Assembly (NCBI RefSeq): GCF_014837065.1
Contig: NZ_JACSPP010000006.1
Span: 1 to 64,000, forward strand
Source: Phocaeicola intestinalis
Lineage (GTDB): Bacteria > Bacteroidota > Bacteroidia > Bacteroidales > Bacteroidaceae
Length of the DNA: 64,000 nucleotides
Direction: 5' to 3'
Position numbers and translations under genes: made by a program
The notes under the pieces: generated by a model
The model's input: the letters and a program-made list of their open reading frames with translations, nothing else
Told to the model about the DNA's origin: nothing
Databases searched by the model: none
Shown here: piece by piece, positions 16,722-24,926 of the stretch
Position numbering within the stretch: the stretch's first letter is position 1
How the letters are laid out: each line of letters starts with the position of its first letter

Positions 16722-18482
16722 CTATAATTCTTCGACTTGGAAGAACTCACGAATCGTCTGTGCTGTAACCGTATCTTTGGGCGATATGTCAAGCATCTTA
16801 TAAAGTCTGACTAATTCAGCCTTTATATATTTCAATGTATAGCATTTCCCTACTTGAAAGGAGTTCTTCAATAGTTGGACAAACTCAACACCTGTCGTCT
16901 TTTCCCGATAGCGTTTCAGTATCATGGCTTCTTTGATTTTCTTCGGTGAGTAATTGTTAATCTCTATCACTTCCTTTCCTACCGTTTCATAGGCTTCCAC
17001 TATAAAAGGGTCAAGTCTGCGAAGTTCCCTTATGTGCGTTTGGACAATGGGAGAATCCATGTCGTTTTTCAAAGATTCAAGAATCTCCACCAACTTTTTA
17101 CGGCTTTCCTTTATTGATGTATTCTTGTTCTCCAATGTCAACCGTTCCTTGTCGCCTAATGGATAAAATAGCGAATCGGATATTTCCGCTCTGAAATGGC
17201 TTGTCTTTCCATAGAGTGACATGAGCAAGTCAATGTTGTTGTATGAGGACTTAACCAATGCTTCATCCATATAGTTGTCAATGGCAAAATAATCAATCTT
17301 GCCGTTTTTCAGCATCTTGTTAAATGGCAATATATCCAACGCTGCCTTAAAAGCGTTTCTTGTTTCCAAAGAGGTTGTACAATCATATATCCGTTTTATC
17401 GTCATATATGCTTCTCTACTTGCTTTTAGATATTCTACTATGCCGGACTTTGTTCTAACAGGGTAGCTTTCATTGGTGTTCACGATATGGTGTATGGTGG
17501 AAACTCCACCCCTAAACCGTCCGATTGCCTGTACCGCATCCGTGCAAGGGTCTATCATAGTATATTCAGCAAAGTAAGGCTCTGTCACAAAGGCAACATC
17601 AGGTTTCTCGTCAAGTTCTATATCCAATGCACTGTAAAAACGGCTTGTAAAGAACATATAAGGCTTCTTGTGCTTGTCGTTCCAATTATCATAAGCTCGG
17701 TTGAATCCGCTTCGTTTCAGTTTATCCACGCTCTTTGCGGAACAAAACACCACACTGTCCTCAATGATATTCAGCTTATTCATAAGTTGAAGAATCATGT
17801 CTGTGCTGTTGATGAAAAAGCAAATGCTTCTCGGTTCTTCCTGTACCTGTTGAATTTGGGGCAGGGTCACTTTCAACGCTTCAAGCACGTTGTTTGTATG
17901 GACTATGTTCATTGCTTTGGTATAATCATAATCGGGCTTGACTTCTACAAGTATAAAATTTTGTTCTTCAAAACGTAGGTCAGAGGGAATAATCGGGGTT
18001 GCTGACACCATAGCTTTCCCGTCAAAATGAAAGAAATCGTCTATTGGCAAAGTTATATCCTCCCGATAATCGTTGTCCTTGACAAGTTTGTGGCACTCAT
18101 CTAACAACATGAAGCACATTGTGTACATATTCAGTTCCAAGTATTCAAAGGCTTGCTTGACCTTGTAGAAACTTTCGGGTGTACATAGTATCTTAATGAG
18201 TTTACCATTGGCAATGGTGTCTTCAAGATATGCAATCACATCATCTACCGTGACTTTCTGCATTACCCCGAAAAGGTTGTCTTTCTTGTGTTTCGGGTCT
18301 TTACATTTGCCCACAATGGGCGGTTGGTTTAACTCTATAATAATAGAATGGCGTTCAGCCTTGATTTCTGAATAAGTAGCTCCCAATCCTGTAAGCGTCT
18401 TACAAAGAATAGTATTTGTTTCAATCGTGTAAATATCAGACAAGCGTTGCCCTTTATTTATTGGTAAGATTATATTTATCAT
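16722..18482 (-). CDS. SF2-like DEAD-type helicase with a non-standard P-loop
   Basis: From the ATG at 18482 the product is about 586 residues. Motif II-like LLDECHKL lies near residue 133, SATPI (motif III-like) near residue 160, and a C-terminal helicase domain has AIGRFRGG near residue 325 (motif VI-like). Where a Walker A would be expected it reads CKTLTGLGATYSE (near residues 28-40), with Ala in place of the usual Lys; I recall similar GxGAT loops in helicases of Bacteroides phages and elements. A longer TTG-started frame exists but the ATG is preferred. It probably serves DNA replication or maintenance of the element. Confidence 0.7.
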   Translation of the reverse strand: MINIILPINKGQRLSDIYTIETNTILCKTLTGLGATYSEIKAERHSIIIELNQPPIVGKCKDPKHKKDNLFGVMQKVTVDDVIAYLEDTIANGKLIKILCTPESFYKVKQAFEYLELNMYTMCFMLLDECHKLVKDNDYREDITLPIDDFFHFDGKAMVSATPIIPSDLRFEEQNFILVEVKPDYDYTKAMNIVHTNNVLEALKVTLPQIQQVQEEPRSICFFINSTDMILQLMNKLNIIEDSVVFCSAKSVDKLKRSGFNRAYDNWNDKHKKPYMFFTSRFYSALDIELDEKPDVAFVTEPYFAEYTMIDPCTDAVQAIGRFRGGVSTIHHIVNTNESYPVRTKSGIVEYLKASREAYMTIKRIYDCTTSLETRNAFKAALDILPFNKMLKNGKIDYFAIDNYMDEALVKSSYNNIDLLMSLYGKTSHFRAEISDSLFYPLGDKERLTLENKNTSIKESRKKLVEILESLKNDMDSPIVQTHIRELRRLDPFIVEAYETVGKEVIEINNYSPKKIKEAMILKRYREKTTGVEFVQLLKNSFQVGKCYTLKYIKAELVRLYKMLDISPKDTVTAQTIREFFQVEEL

Positions 18483-18550
18483 AATTCGAGTGTTTTTTAA
18501 GAGAGTGGAGAGCTTTTGGTTGCTCCCCAACTCTCGGTTGGTAATAATGC

Positions 18551-19039
18551 CTATCTAATCAATCCTCTTTCTCGCAAATAGCTTGTGATTTCCTCGTCAC
18601 GCTCCATAAAGAAAAGGATAGTTCCGTAACGGAAGTTGGCTACTCCCGTAAGTTTGCCTGTCCTGTCCCGAAATTCAGGGGTAAACTGAATGTTTCCTAT
18701 TCCGTTTTCCACAAACAGTTTCAACATATCCTTGCGGAACTTGTTAGCGTCTGTTTCTTCGGACTTGGCTACCGCATCGGGCTTCACGTTGAAGTCCTCG
18801 GTTTCACCTTTCAATAGATAGTTCATCACCCATGCAAATGCTTCTTGGTTGATTTGATAGGCAAAGTTCTTGGTTGTCTTGCTTTCCACTCTAATTGCTT
18901 CATAGCCGTATCGGTCTATGGTGAAGTAGAGGGATAATCTTTCATTGCGATTCATCATCGCTTTTAACTCGGTGTGAGCTGCCGTATTATTATATGACTG
19001 CTCAACTTGTAGCATAATGCCAGCAAATGTAAAACTCAT
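18551..19039 (-). CDS. Conserved-looking hypothetical protein of the integrated element
   Basis: From the ATG at 19039 this encodes 162 residues without signal peptide or membrane helix. The first half looks beta-rich (MSFTFAGIMLQVEQSY; LSLYFTIDRYGYEAIRVES), and the C-terminal part is mixed, ending EEITSYLRERGLIR. It was not recognised. It lies between the 331-residue protein and the helicase, 68 bases upstream of the helicase start, so it may be a replication accessory. An ORF starting at an upstream TTG exists but the ATG is preferred. Confidence 0.6.
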   Translation of the reverse strand: MSFTFAGIMLQVEQSYNNTAAHTELKAMMNRNERLSLYFTIDRYGYEAIRVESKTTKNFAYQINQEAFAWVMNYLLKGETEDFNVKPDAVAKSEETDANKFRKDMLKLFVENGIGNIQFTPEFRDRTGKLTGVANFRYGTILFFMERDEEITSYLRERGLIR

Positions 19040-19254
19040 GTTGTTCAATTTTGTACTTTTAACTCTTGCGACCTACCCACTTAAAGCTATGCTGCATCTC
19101 GCTTTTCGTATCGGATTGCGTTGCAAAGGTCGGTATTATTCTTGGGGAACATTGGTAAGTAATTAAAGCTGTTTTTAGAGAGTTTTTTACTAAACAAAAA
19201 GGGTGTGTCTATTCGGACACACCCTCTAAAAATCATATCGAATGAAAAGGCTTG

Positions 19255-20250
19255 CTAATAATATCTTGATGAATCTGTATTATTGGGAGAGGTCTTATAT
19301 TGCTTTGCTTTGATTATATCGTCAATCGAATCATATTGCATGAGATAATTTTTTAACGACACGCGAATTCTCTCCCCATCCATATAATCCAAAAAGCTTT
19401 CTTTTTCCTTGTACTCAATTAAATTGAGCCTGTTCAACAAGTCTGCGATAATCCTGCCTTGTTTTTTGGTTACAGATTTTTCAGTCTTGGACTTGCAGTT
19501 AGGTATATCTTGCAGCAAGTGATAAGTTCCCCACATAAATCTTATTGCGTTCACATTCATTTTAGCCCCAACAGTTTTTCCATAAATGGCATATAATTCC
19601 TGCTCGGCTTCTTTTACGCTTTTTACACCAAGATATTTTTCAAGATAACGGTCAAGTGCTTCCTGAAACCACGGTGTCTGCTCGTCTATCTTTATAGGGC
19701 TTAAATCACCAAATGATATTCTGCATTGTTTGTGGTATTTCTTGACTTTATCATTCAGACTATCGTTGTGGTGCAAGCCTATGTATAGTTTCAACATATC
19801 AGGACGGATGGCATGGATGTATTCTTGATATTCGTAATTCATATCTTCCTGTGTGGATTCCGTTGTTTCCAATTTATTTCTCATTAATAGGGCACAGGCA
19901 TAGAGCAAGACTTGGTAAACTTCGTCTTTCTCTGTAATTTCAAGTTGGTTTTTCTCGCAGAAATCCTCTATGGTAAGCAAATAGGTATCTGTTGATATTC
20001 TCATAGGCAATTCTTCTTTTGCTAACGCTTCAAAATGCGCTTCTGCGTAAGCATTGACATCATAATGCCCTTTTTCATTCATGTATCTTTCTTTGTTGGA
20101 AGATTCATCTAACTTTATGCTTGCATAGTTACCAAAAAGTTCTTGTATGTACGGATTGTTTCTATCTATTCCAAACCATTTCTTTAATCGAGGTTCAAGA
20201 CGTATGAATTCCTCCATTGTGAACAGTAGTCTTAAATAATCTCTTTCCAT
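19255..20250 (-). CDS. Hypothetical helical protein of the integrated element
   Basis: A 331-residue, highly charged, mostly helical protein starting with ATG (MERDYLRLLFTMEEFIRLE). No catalytic motif, signal peptide or membrane segment was recognised. It is the first gene after the integrase on the leftward strand. The position between integrase and helicase suggests a replication or regulatory function for the element, but this is context only. Between its stop and the next gene (19040-19254) lies a short hairpin (GGTGTGTC ... GACACACC, about 19201-19223) near the 3' end that could be a terminator. Confidence 0.6.
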   Translation of the reverse strand: MERDYLRLLFTMEEFIRLEPRLKKWFGIDRNNPYIQELFGNYASIKLDESSNKERYMNEKGHYDVNAYAEAHFEALAKEELPMRISTDTYLLTIEDFCEKNQLEITEKDEVYQVLLYACALLMRNKLETTESTQEDMNYEYQEYIHAIRPDMLKLYIGLHHNDSLNDKVKKYHKQCRISFGDLSPIKIDEQTPWFQEALDRYLEKYLGVKSVKEAEQELYAIYGKTVGAKMNVNAIRFMWGTYHLLQDIPNCKSKTEKSVTKKQGRIIADLLNRLNLIEYKEKESFLDYMDGERIRVSLKNYLMQYDSIDDIIKAKQYKTSPNNTDSSRYY

Positions 20251-20324
20251 ATTTTATGTTATTCATTATAGGGCAAAGTTACAAATAATCCCGCCTATCG
20301 TTCTGATAAACAGGATTATTTTTA

Positions 20325-20403
20325 TTAAAGTAGTGATTTCATCGCTTCATCAATCTGCTCATTGTCAAAGCTGTCAAGATAGATTTGCGTCACTCTTTCA
20401 GAA
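20325..20403 (-). pseudogene. C-terminal stub of another tyrosine integrase
   Basis: On the minus strand these bases encode SERVTQIYLDSFDNEQIDEA and four more residues before TAA at 20325. This is the characteristic end of Bacteroides tyrosine integrases, including the VTQIYLDSF segment that carries the nucleophilic tyrosine. It directly follows the stop of the complete integrase and is not in its frame. It looks like the stump of an integrase whose 5' part was replaced by the present gene. Confidence 0.7.
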
Positions 20404-21681
20404 CTATTTACCAAACACATATCTCACCACCTTATCATTAGCTTTATTCTCATTCACAAAATCACGCTCTATATAAATATCAGTCACTTTCATAGAATCG
20501 TCAATGTGGTTCAAAGCTGCATGAACTACATATTTATCAATGCCGACTTTGTTCAAGGCAATGGTAGCCCAACTATGGCGGGCAGCGTAATATTCCAAAT
20601 CATCCACTTCTAATATAGCACCAATCTCTTTAAGCCCATAGTTGATGGCTTTGTTGAAGCCTTTTTCATCTGCATAGTATCGATAGAAGTTGAATAACCG
20701 CTTACCTGTCTTGTCCTTGTACTTCTCTATTAAAGGCAAAATTATTTGAGGAACATCTACTACCATCTTCGCATTATCCAATCTGCGGTCTTTCGTTTTG
20801 GTTCTATAATAGGTGATAATGTTATTCTTTATTTCTGTGGCATTATAAAGGTCTGCTGAATTGATTCCCATTAAACAGAATGAGAGAATAAAGCAATCTT
20901 TTGCCAAATTATAGCGGCAAGTGGCTTTATAGCCTTTCTTCATGTCTTTATAAGGCAACTTCCATATCTTCTTTATGATGTCTGTGGATATGGCTCTTTT
21001 GCGTGTGGCTTCTTGTTTGGGTATGGCAAAGTCCTCAAAAGGTGAGTGGGGTATCAGAATCAGGTTCTTGTCTTTTTTGTTGTACTTCTTTTTAGCTTCA
21101 TTAAATAGTTTCTTTATGCTCACCAAATAAAGGGACAAAGAACGGTTAGAGGGAACACGCTTACCTTGTGCTATCAGCTTCTTAGTTCTTGCTTCACGTT
21201 CTTTATTTAGAAACGCTTTGAAATTCTCCAAGAAATCAAGGGTTATCAGATTCACGTCCAATTCTTCTTTACCAATGAAGCGGATTAGCGCATTAAGGGC
21301 AGAAGTGTAATTGGGTGCTCCTTTGATAGTGGTTGAGGCTATCCATTCACGGCTGAACTTTATAAAGTCAATAGTTTGCTGCTTCTGACGTTCACCGTCC
21401 AAATAGTCCATTACTTCATCAAGTGTATAATGGTTTAGTTCAATTTGTAGCTTGGCACACTTCTCCTGATAACTGCGAATCAGGCTATCCACTTCTTGCC
21501 TGATAGATGATGTCTGTTTGATTTTCAAGTCTTTAGTTAAGTCTTTGTTGGTGACAAACAAACTCGTTGACAAACGCTTTACTTTCCGGTCAAGGGTAAA
21601 CCGTAGCTTGACATTGTACGTTCCATCCAACTTCTGTTCTTGCTTCTTGATTTCTGCTTTGATAGTCAGCATCTTGCACAT
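20404..21681 (-). CDS. Tyrosine-type site-specific integrase of the element
   Basis: The 425-residue protein has an arm-binding N-terminus, a SAM-like core-binding domain (about 100-215) and a catalytic domain. ARHSWATIAL (HxxR region) lies near residue 367 and DIYIERDF near residue 403 carries the probable nucleophilic tyrosine. The usual first arginine is not obvious in CLMGINSADLYNA near residue 275. It sits next to the intact tRNA (21825-21898), the arrangement expected for integration into the tRNA 3' end. The start may be the ATG at 21681 or the one at 21672. The AGTCAAC double repeat lies immediately upstream. Confidence 0.88.
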   Translation of the reverse strand: MCKMLTIKAEIKKQEQKLDGTYNVKLRFTLDRKVKRLSTSLFVTNKDLTKDLKIKQTSSIRQEVDSLIRSYQEKCAKLQIELNHYTLDEVMDYLDGERQKQQTIDFIKFSREWIASTTIKGAPNYTSALNALIRFIGKEELDVNLITLDFLENFKAFLNKEREARTKKLIAQGKRVPSNRSLSLYLVSIKKLFNEAKKKYNKKDKNLILIPHSPFEDFAIPKQEATRKRAISTDIIKKIWKLPYKDMKKGYKATCRYNLAKDCFILSFCLMGINSADLYNATEIKNNIITYYRTKTKDRRLDNAKMVVDVPQIILPLIEKYKDKTGKRLFNFYRYYADEKGFNKAINYGLKEIGAILEVDDLEYYAARHSWATIALNKVGIDKYVVHAALNHIDDSMKVTDIYIERDFVNENKANDKVVRYVFGK

Positions 21682-21688
21682 CTTTTAA

Positions 21689-21709
21689 TTAGTCAACAAT
21701 TAGTCAACA
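21689..21709 (+). repeat. Right copy of the AGTCAAC double repeat
   Basis: The same double unit as at 14349-14369, same orientation, one base different, 8 bases upstream of the integrase start. A probable arm-type binding site or integrase operator. Confidence 0.55.
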
Positions 21710-21778
21710 AATGATGTGAAAGGCACAGATAACTGTATGTTTAAGATTGCCACAGGAGCATAAAGAGGGCAAAAAGAA

Positions 21779-21814
21779 AAGCGTTAACTGCTTGATTTCG
21801 TGCAATTAACGCTT
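21779..21814 (-). terminator. Terminator of the intact tRNA(CAU)
   Basis: On the minus strand AAGCGTTAA and TTAACGCTT form a stem followed by TTCTTTTTG, 10 bases past the tRNA 3' end. Confidence 0.65.
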
Positions 21815-21824
21815 TGTTTTCGAG

Positions 21825-21898
21825 TGGACCAGCCAGGGCTTGAACCTGGGACCTCCAGATTATGAGTCTGTTGCTCTAACCAACTGAGCTACAAGTCC
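21825..21898 (-). tRNA. tRNA with CAU anticodon (probably elongator Met)
   Basis: A 74-nt cloverleaf: acceptor GGACTTG/CTGGTCC with discriminator A, D-arm GCTCAGTTGGTTAGAGC, anticodon loop CTCATAA with CAT, and T-arm CCAGG TTCAAGC CCTGG. CCA is not encoded. It resembles elongator tRNA-Met; a lysidine-modified tRNA-Ile2 cannot be excluded from sequence alone. It is the intact copy next to the integrase and the likely attachment gene of the element. Confidence 0.92.
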
Positions 21899-22018
21899 TA
21901 TTAGAAGTATCCCTTAAAAACTGGTGCAAAAGTAATTGTTTTGACTGACTTTTGCAATACTTAAGCGGTTTTTTTGCAAAAAAAAACTAATCACGAGCAA
22001 TGCTTCCAATATATATTG

Positions 22019-22026
22019 TATTTTTG
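22019..22026 (+). promoter_or_regulatory. -7 box upstream of the P-type ATPase
   Basis: TATTTTTG matches TAnnTTTG, 31 bases before the ATG. No TTTG was found at the -33 spacing. Confidence 0.45.
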
Positions 22027-22057
22027 CGGCACTTAAATTAACTAATAAACAGGCATT

Positions 22058-24703
22058 ATGTCACAAAAAACTAATGAACCGCACCTGACTGGATTGTCTG
22101 ATCAGGAAGTTCTCTCCAGTCGTGAGAAGTATGGAGTCAATCTTCTGACTCCTCCCAAACGACCATCTATGTGGAAACTGTATCTGGAAAAATTCCAAGA
22201 CCCTGTTATCCGGGTGTTGTTGGTCGCTGCAGTCTTTTCACTTATCATTTCTATTATTGAGAATGAATATGCCGAAACCATTGGCATTTTCTTTGCTATC
22301 TTTTTGGCTACAGGCATCGGATTCTATTTCGAATACGATGCGAACAAAAAGTTCGACCTGCTGAATGCAGTGGGCGAAGAAACTCCTGTTACGGTTATCC
22401 GAAACGGGAAGGTACACGAGATTCCCCGCAAAGATGTGGTGGTAGGTGATATCGTCATTCTGAACACGGGTGAAGAAGTGCCAGCCGACGGTATCTTGCT
22501 GGAAGCCGTATCGCTTCAAGTGAATGAATCGAGTCTGACAGGAGAATTGATGGTAAACAAGACTACAGTGGAAGCTGACTTTGATGAAGAGGCTACCTAC
22601 CCCTCGAACAGCGTGATGCGCGGTACAACCATTACTGACGGGCATGGCATGATGCGGGTAGAACGTGTGGGCGATGCTACTGAAATCGGTAAAGTAGCGC
22701 GCCAGGCTACGGAGCAAAGCCAGGAACAGACTCCGCTGAACATTCAGTTGACCAAACTCGCCGACTTAATCGGGAAAATCGGATTTACGATTGCGGCACT
22801 TACCTTTATTATATTTACCTCGAAAGATCTGTATGCTTACTTGCAAGTGAATACAATAAGCGACTGGCATCAATGGCTTGACATCGCCCGCATTGTATTG
22901 AAATACTTCATGATGGCGGTTACCTTGATTGTCGTGGCTGTTCCCGAAGGCTTGCCGATGAGTGTTACGCTTAGTCTTGCCTTGAATATGCGCCGGATGT
23001 TGAAAACCAATAACCTGGTGCGGAAGATGCATGCTTGCGAAACAATGGGTGCCATTACCGTAATTTGTACGGATAAGACCGGTACACTGACACAGAATCT
23101 GATGCAGGTATATGACGCAAAACTGGATGAAAGCCAACCCGACCTGATAGCAGAAGGCATTGCGGCAAACTCTACCGCTTTCCTTGAAGAGAAAGCGGCA
23201 GGTGAAAAGCCGTCGGGTGTAGGAAATCCAACTGAAGTGGCACTGCTGCTTTGGCTCAACGGCAAGGGTAAGAATTATGAAACGCTGCGGGCAGGTGCTA
23301 AAGTGGTGAACCAACTTACGTTCTCCACCGAACGCAAGTATATGGCTACGCTGGTAGATTCGCCTATCCAGCAAAAGCGGATACTTTACGTGAAAGGTGC
23401 ACCTGAAATCGTGATGGGAAAATGCAACGTAAGCAAGGAACAGGTAGATGCCAATAATGAGCAGCTGCTTGCTTACCAGAACAAGGCAATGCGTACCTTG
23501 GGGCTTGCCTATAAGATAGTGCCCACGGATGCATCGACCGATTGTGCCGAATTGGTAAACGAGGGCGGATTGACCTTCTTGGGCATCTTTGCCATCAGTG
23601 ACCCGATTCGTCCCGATGTGCCCGATGCCGTAAAGAAATGCCAGTCGGCAGGCATCAGCGTGAAGATTGTGACCGGCGATACACCGGGAACAGCTACCGA
23701 GATTGCCCGTCAGATAGGTTTGTGGAAACCCGAAGATACCGAACGCAACCGCATTACGGGCGTGGAGTTTGCCGCTTTGAGCGATGAAGAAGCACTCGAC
23801 CGTGTACTCGACTTGAAAGTGATGAGCCGTGCCCGCCCGATGGACAAGCAACGATTGGTGCAACTCCTGCAGCAGAAAGGTGCTGTAGTGGCTGTAACAG
23901 GCGATGGGACCAACGATGCCCCGGCATTGAACCACGCACAGGTAGGACTTTCGATGGGTACAGGTACATCGGTGGCTAAAGAGGCGAGCGACATCACCTT
24001 GCTCGATGATTCCTTCCATAGCATTGCCACCGCCGTGATGTGGGGACGCTCCTTGTATAAGAACATCCAACGCTTCATCGTGTTCCAGCTGACCATCAAT
24101 GTAGTAGCTTTGCTGAGCGTATTGTTAGGCGCATTCTTCGGCACTTCCCTTCCGCTTACGGTGACGCAGATGCTTTGGGTGAACTTGATTATGGACACCT
24201 TCGCCGCCATGGCACTGGCATCTATTTCGCCCAGCATGGACGTGATGAACGAGAAACCTCGTAAACGTACCGACTTCATCATCACGCCGGCGATGCGCAA
24301 CAACATCTTTGGCGTAGGGTTGGGATTCCTCGTCATCCTGATGGGTATGTTGGCTTATTTCAAGGGATTACCCGAAGGCTTGCTTCCCAACGGCGAAATG
24401 AACGTGCACTACCTTACCGTATTCTTCACGGTATTCGTCATGCTCCAGTTCTGGAATCTGTTCAATGCCAGCGTATTCGGAACCAACCATTCCATCTTCC
24501 GTGACGCCAGCCACGCATTGGGTATGCTGAGTGTGGCATTGATTATCCTGGTCGGACAGTTCATCATCGTCACCTTCGGCGGCAAAGTGTTCCGCACCGA
24601 ACCGCTTCCGCTTATGGAATGGCTTTATATCATCGGCGGCACGTCGTTCGTATTATGGATTGGCGAGATTTGGCGAGGCATCAAGCGTTTGTCTAAGAAC
24701 TGA
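22058..24703 (+). CDS. Calcium-translocating P-type ATPase (PMCA/PacL type)
   Basis: An 881-residue P2-type ATPase: cation-ATPase N-terminal domain, actuator domain with SSLTGEL near residue 163, membrane motif VPEGLPMSVTLSLA near residue 305, phosphorylation site DKTGTLT near residue 343 (the Asp is phosphorylated), hinge GDGTNDAPAL near residue 630, and a six-helix C-terminal membrane region. PEGL with this overall layout is typical of calcium pumps of the PMCA group. The actuator loop reads TGEL where TGES is usual; the catalytic Glu is kept. It stands alone, just outside the integrated element, with its own -7 box. Confidence 0.9.
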   Translation: MSQKTNEPHLTGLSDQEVLSSREKYGVNLLTPPKRPSMWKLYLEKFQDPVIRVLLVAAVFSLIISIIENEYAETIGIFFAIFLATGIGFYFEYDANKKFDLLNAVGEETPVTVIRNGKVHEIPRKDVVVGDIVILNTGEEVPADGILLEAVSLQVNESSLTGELMVNKTTVEADFDEEATYPSNSVMRGTTITDGHGMMRVERVGDATEIGKVARQATEQSQEQTPLNIQLTKLADLIGKIGFTIAALTFIIFTSKDLYAYLQVNTISDWHQWLDIARIVLKYFMMAVTLIVVAVPEGLPMSVTLSLALNMRRMLKTNNLVRKMHACETMGAITVICTDKTGTLTQNLMQVYDAKLDESQPDLIAEGIAANSTAFLEEKAAGEKPSGVGNPTEVALLLWLNGKGKNYETLRAGAKVVNQLTFSTERKYMATLVDSPIQQKRILYVKGAPEIVMGKCNVSKEQVDANNEQLLAYQNKAMRTLGLAYKIVPTDASTDCAELVNEGGLTFLGIFAISDPIRPDVPDAVKKCQSAGISVKIVTGDTPGTATEIARQIGLWKPEDTERNRITGVEFAALSDEEALDRVLDLKVMSRARPMDKQRLVQLLQQKGAVVAVTGDGTNDAPALNHAQVGLSMGTGTSVAKEASDITLLDDSFHSIATAVMWGRSLYKNIQRFIVFQLTINVVALLSVLLGAFFGTSLPLTVTQMLWVNLIMDTFAAMALASISPSMDVMNEKPRKRTDFIITPAMRNNIFGVGLGFLVILMGMLAYFKGLPEGLLPNGEMNVHYLTVFFTVFVMLQFWNLFNASVFGTNHSIFRDASHALGMLSVALIILVGQFIIVTFGGKVFRTEPLPLMEWLYIIGGTSFVLWIGEIWRGIKRLSKN

Positions 24704-24735
24704 TAAGTAAGTGTGCAAAATTAAATGAATATTAC

Positions 24736-24897
24736 CAGAAACACAGATTTTCGCGGATTAGCGCAGATTATTGTAATTTGCGATTTGACAATTTACTATC
24801 TACTATTTGAACTTTAAATCGTACTTCGTAAATCGACAATAGTAAATTAAAAGAATCCGCGAAAATCTGCGTTAATCTGCGTTTCTGAGCCGACACA
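24736..24897. repeat. Inverted intergenic repeat, ATCTGCGTTAATCTGCG family
   Basis: An arm near 24736-24768 (containing CAGATTTTCGCGGATTAGCG) and an arm near 24853-24890 (containing CCGCGAAAATCTGCG) are imperfect inverted copies that could fold into a long hairpin between the ATPase and ribF. Related words recur at 25855-25890 and 28618-28650. Confidence 0.6.
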
Positions 24898-24926
24898 TTA
24901 TATAAACTAATTCTCAACATCTACTT

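Larger units (their letters stand above)
14197..21898. mobile_element. Compact integrative element flanked by two tRNA(CAU) copies
   Basis: About 7.5 kb lie between two tRNA genes of the same type and orientation (14197-14302 and 21825-21898). A tyrosine integrase (20404-21681) is next to the intact right copy. A 21-base direct repeat with one mismatch, containing two AGTCAAC units, lies inside each end (14349-14369 and 21689-21709) and could be arm-type integrase sites. All genes read leftward: integrase, two unknown proteins, SF2-like helicase, small envelope genes, a toxin-antitoxin pair and a nucleotidyltransferase fragment. No virion, relaxase or conjugation genes were recognised, so it resembles a satellite-like island. 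Exact ends cannot be set because the left tRNA copy is nearly complete rather than a short 3' fragment. Confidence 0.75.

Noticed and set aside
14197-21898. Prophage
   Set aside because: No capsid, terminase, tail or lysis genes were recognised in 7.5 kb.
22766-24070. 434-codon leftward frame opposite the P-type ATPase
   Set aside because: Shadow frame: the ATPase motifs are unambiguous on the plus strand and the opposite frame is rich in His and Cys without a recognisable domain.
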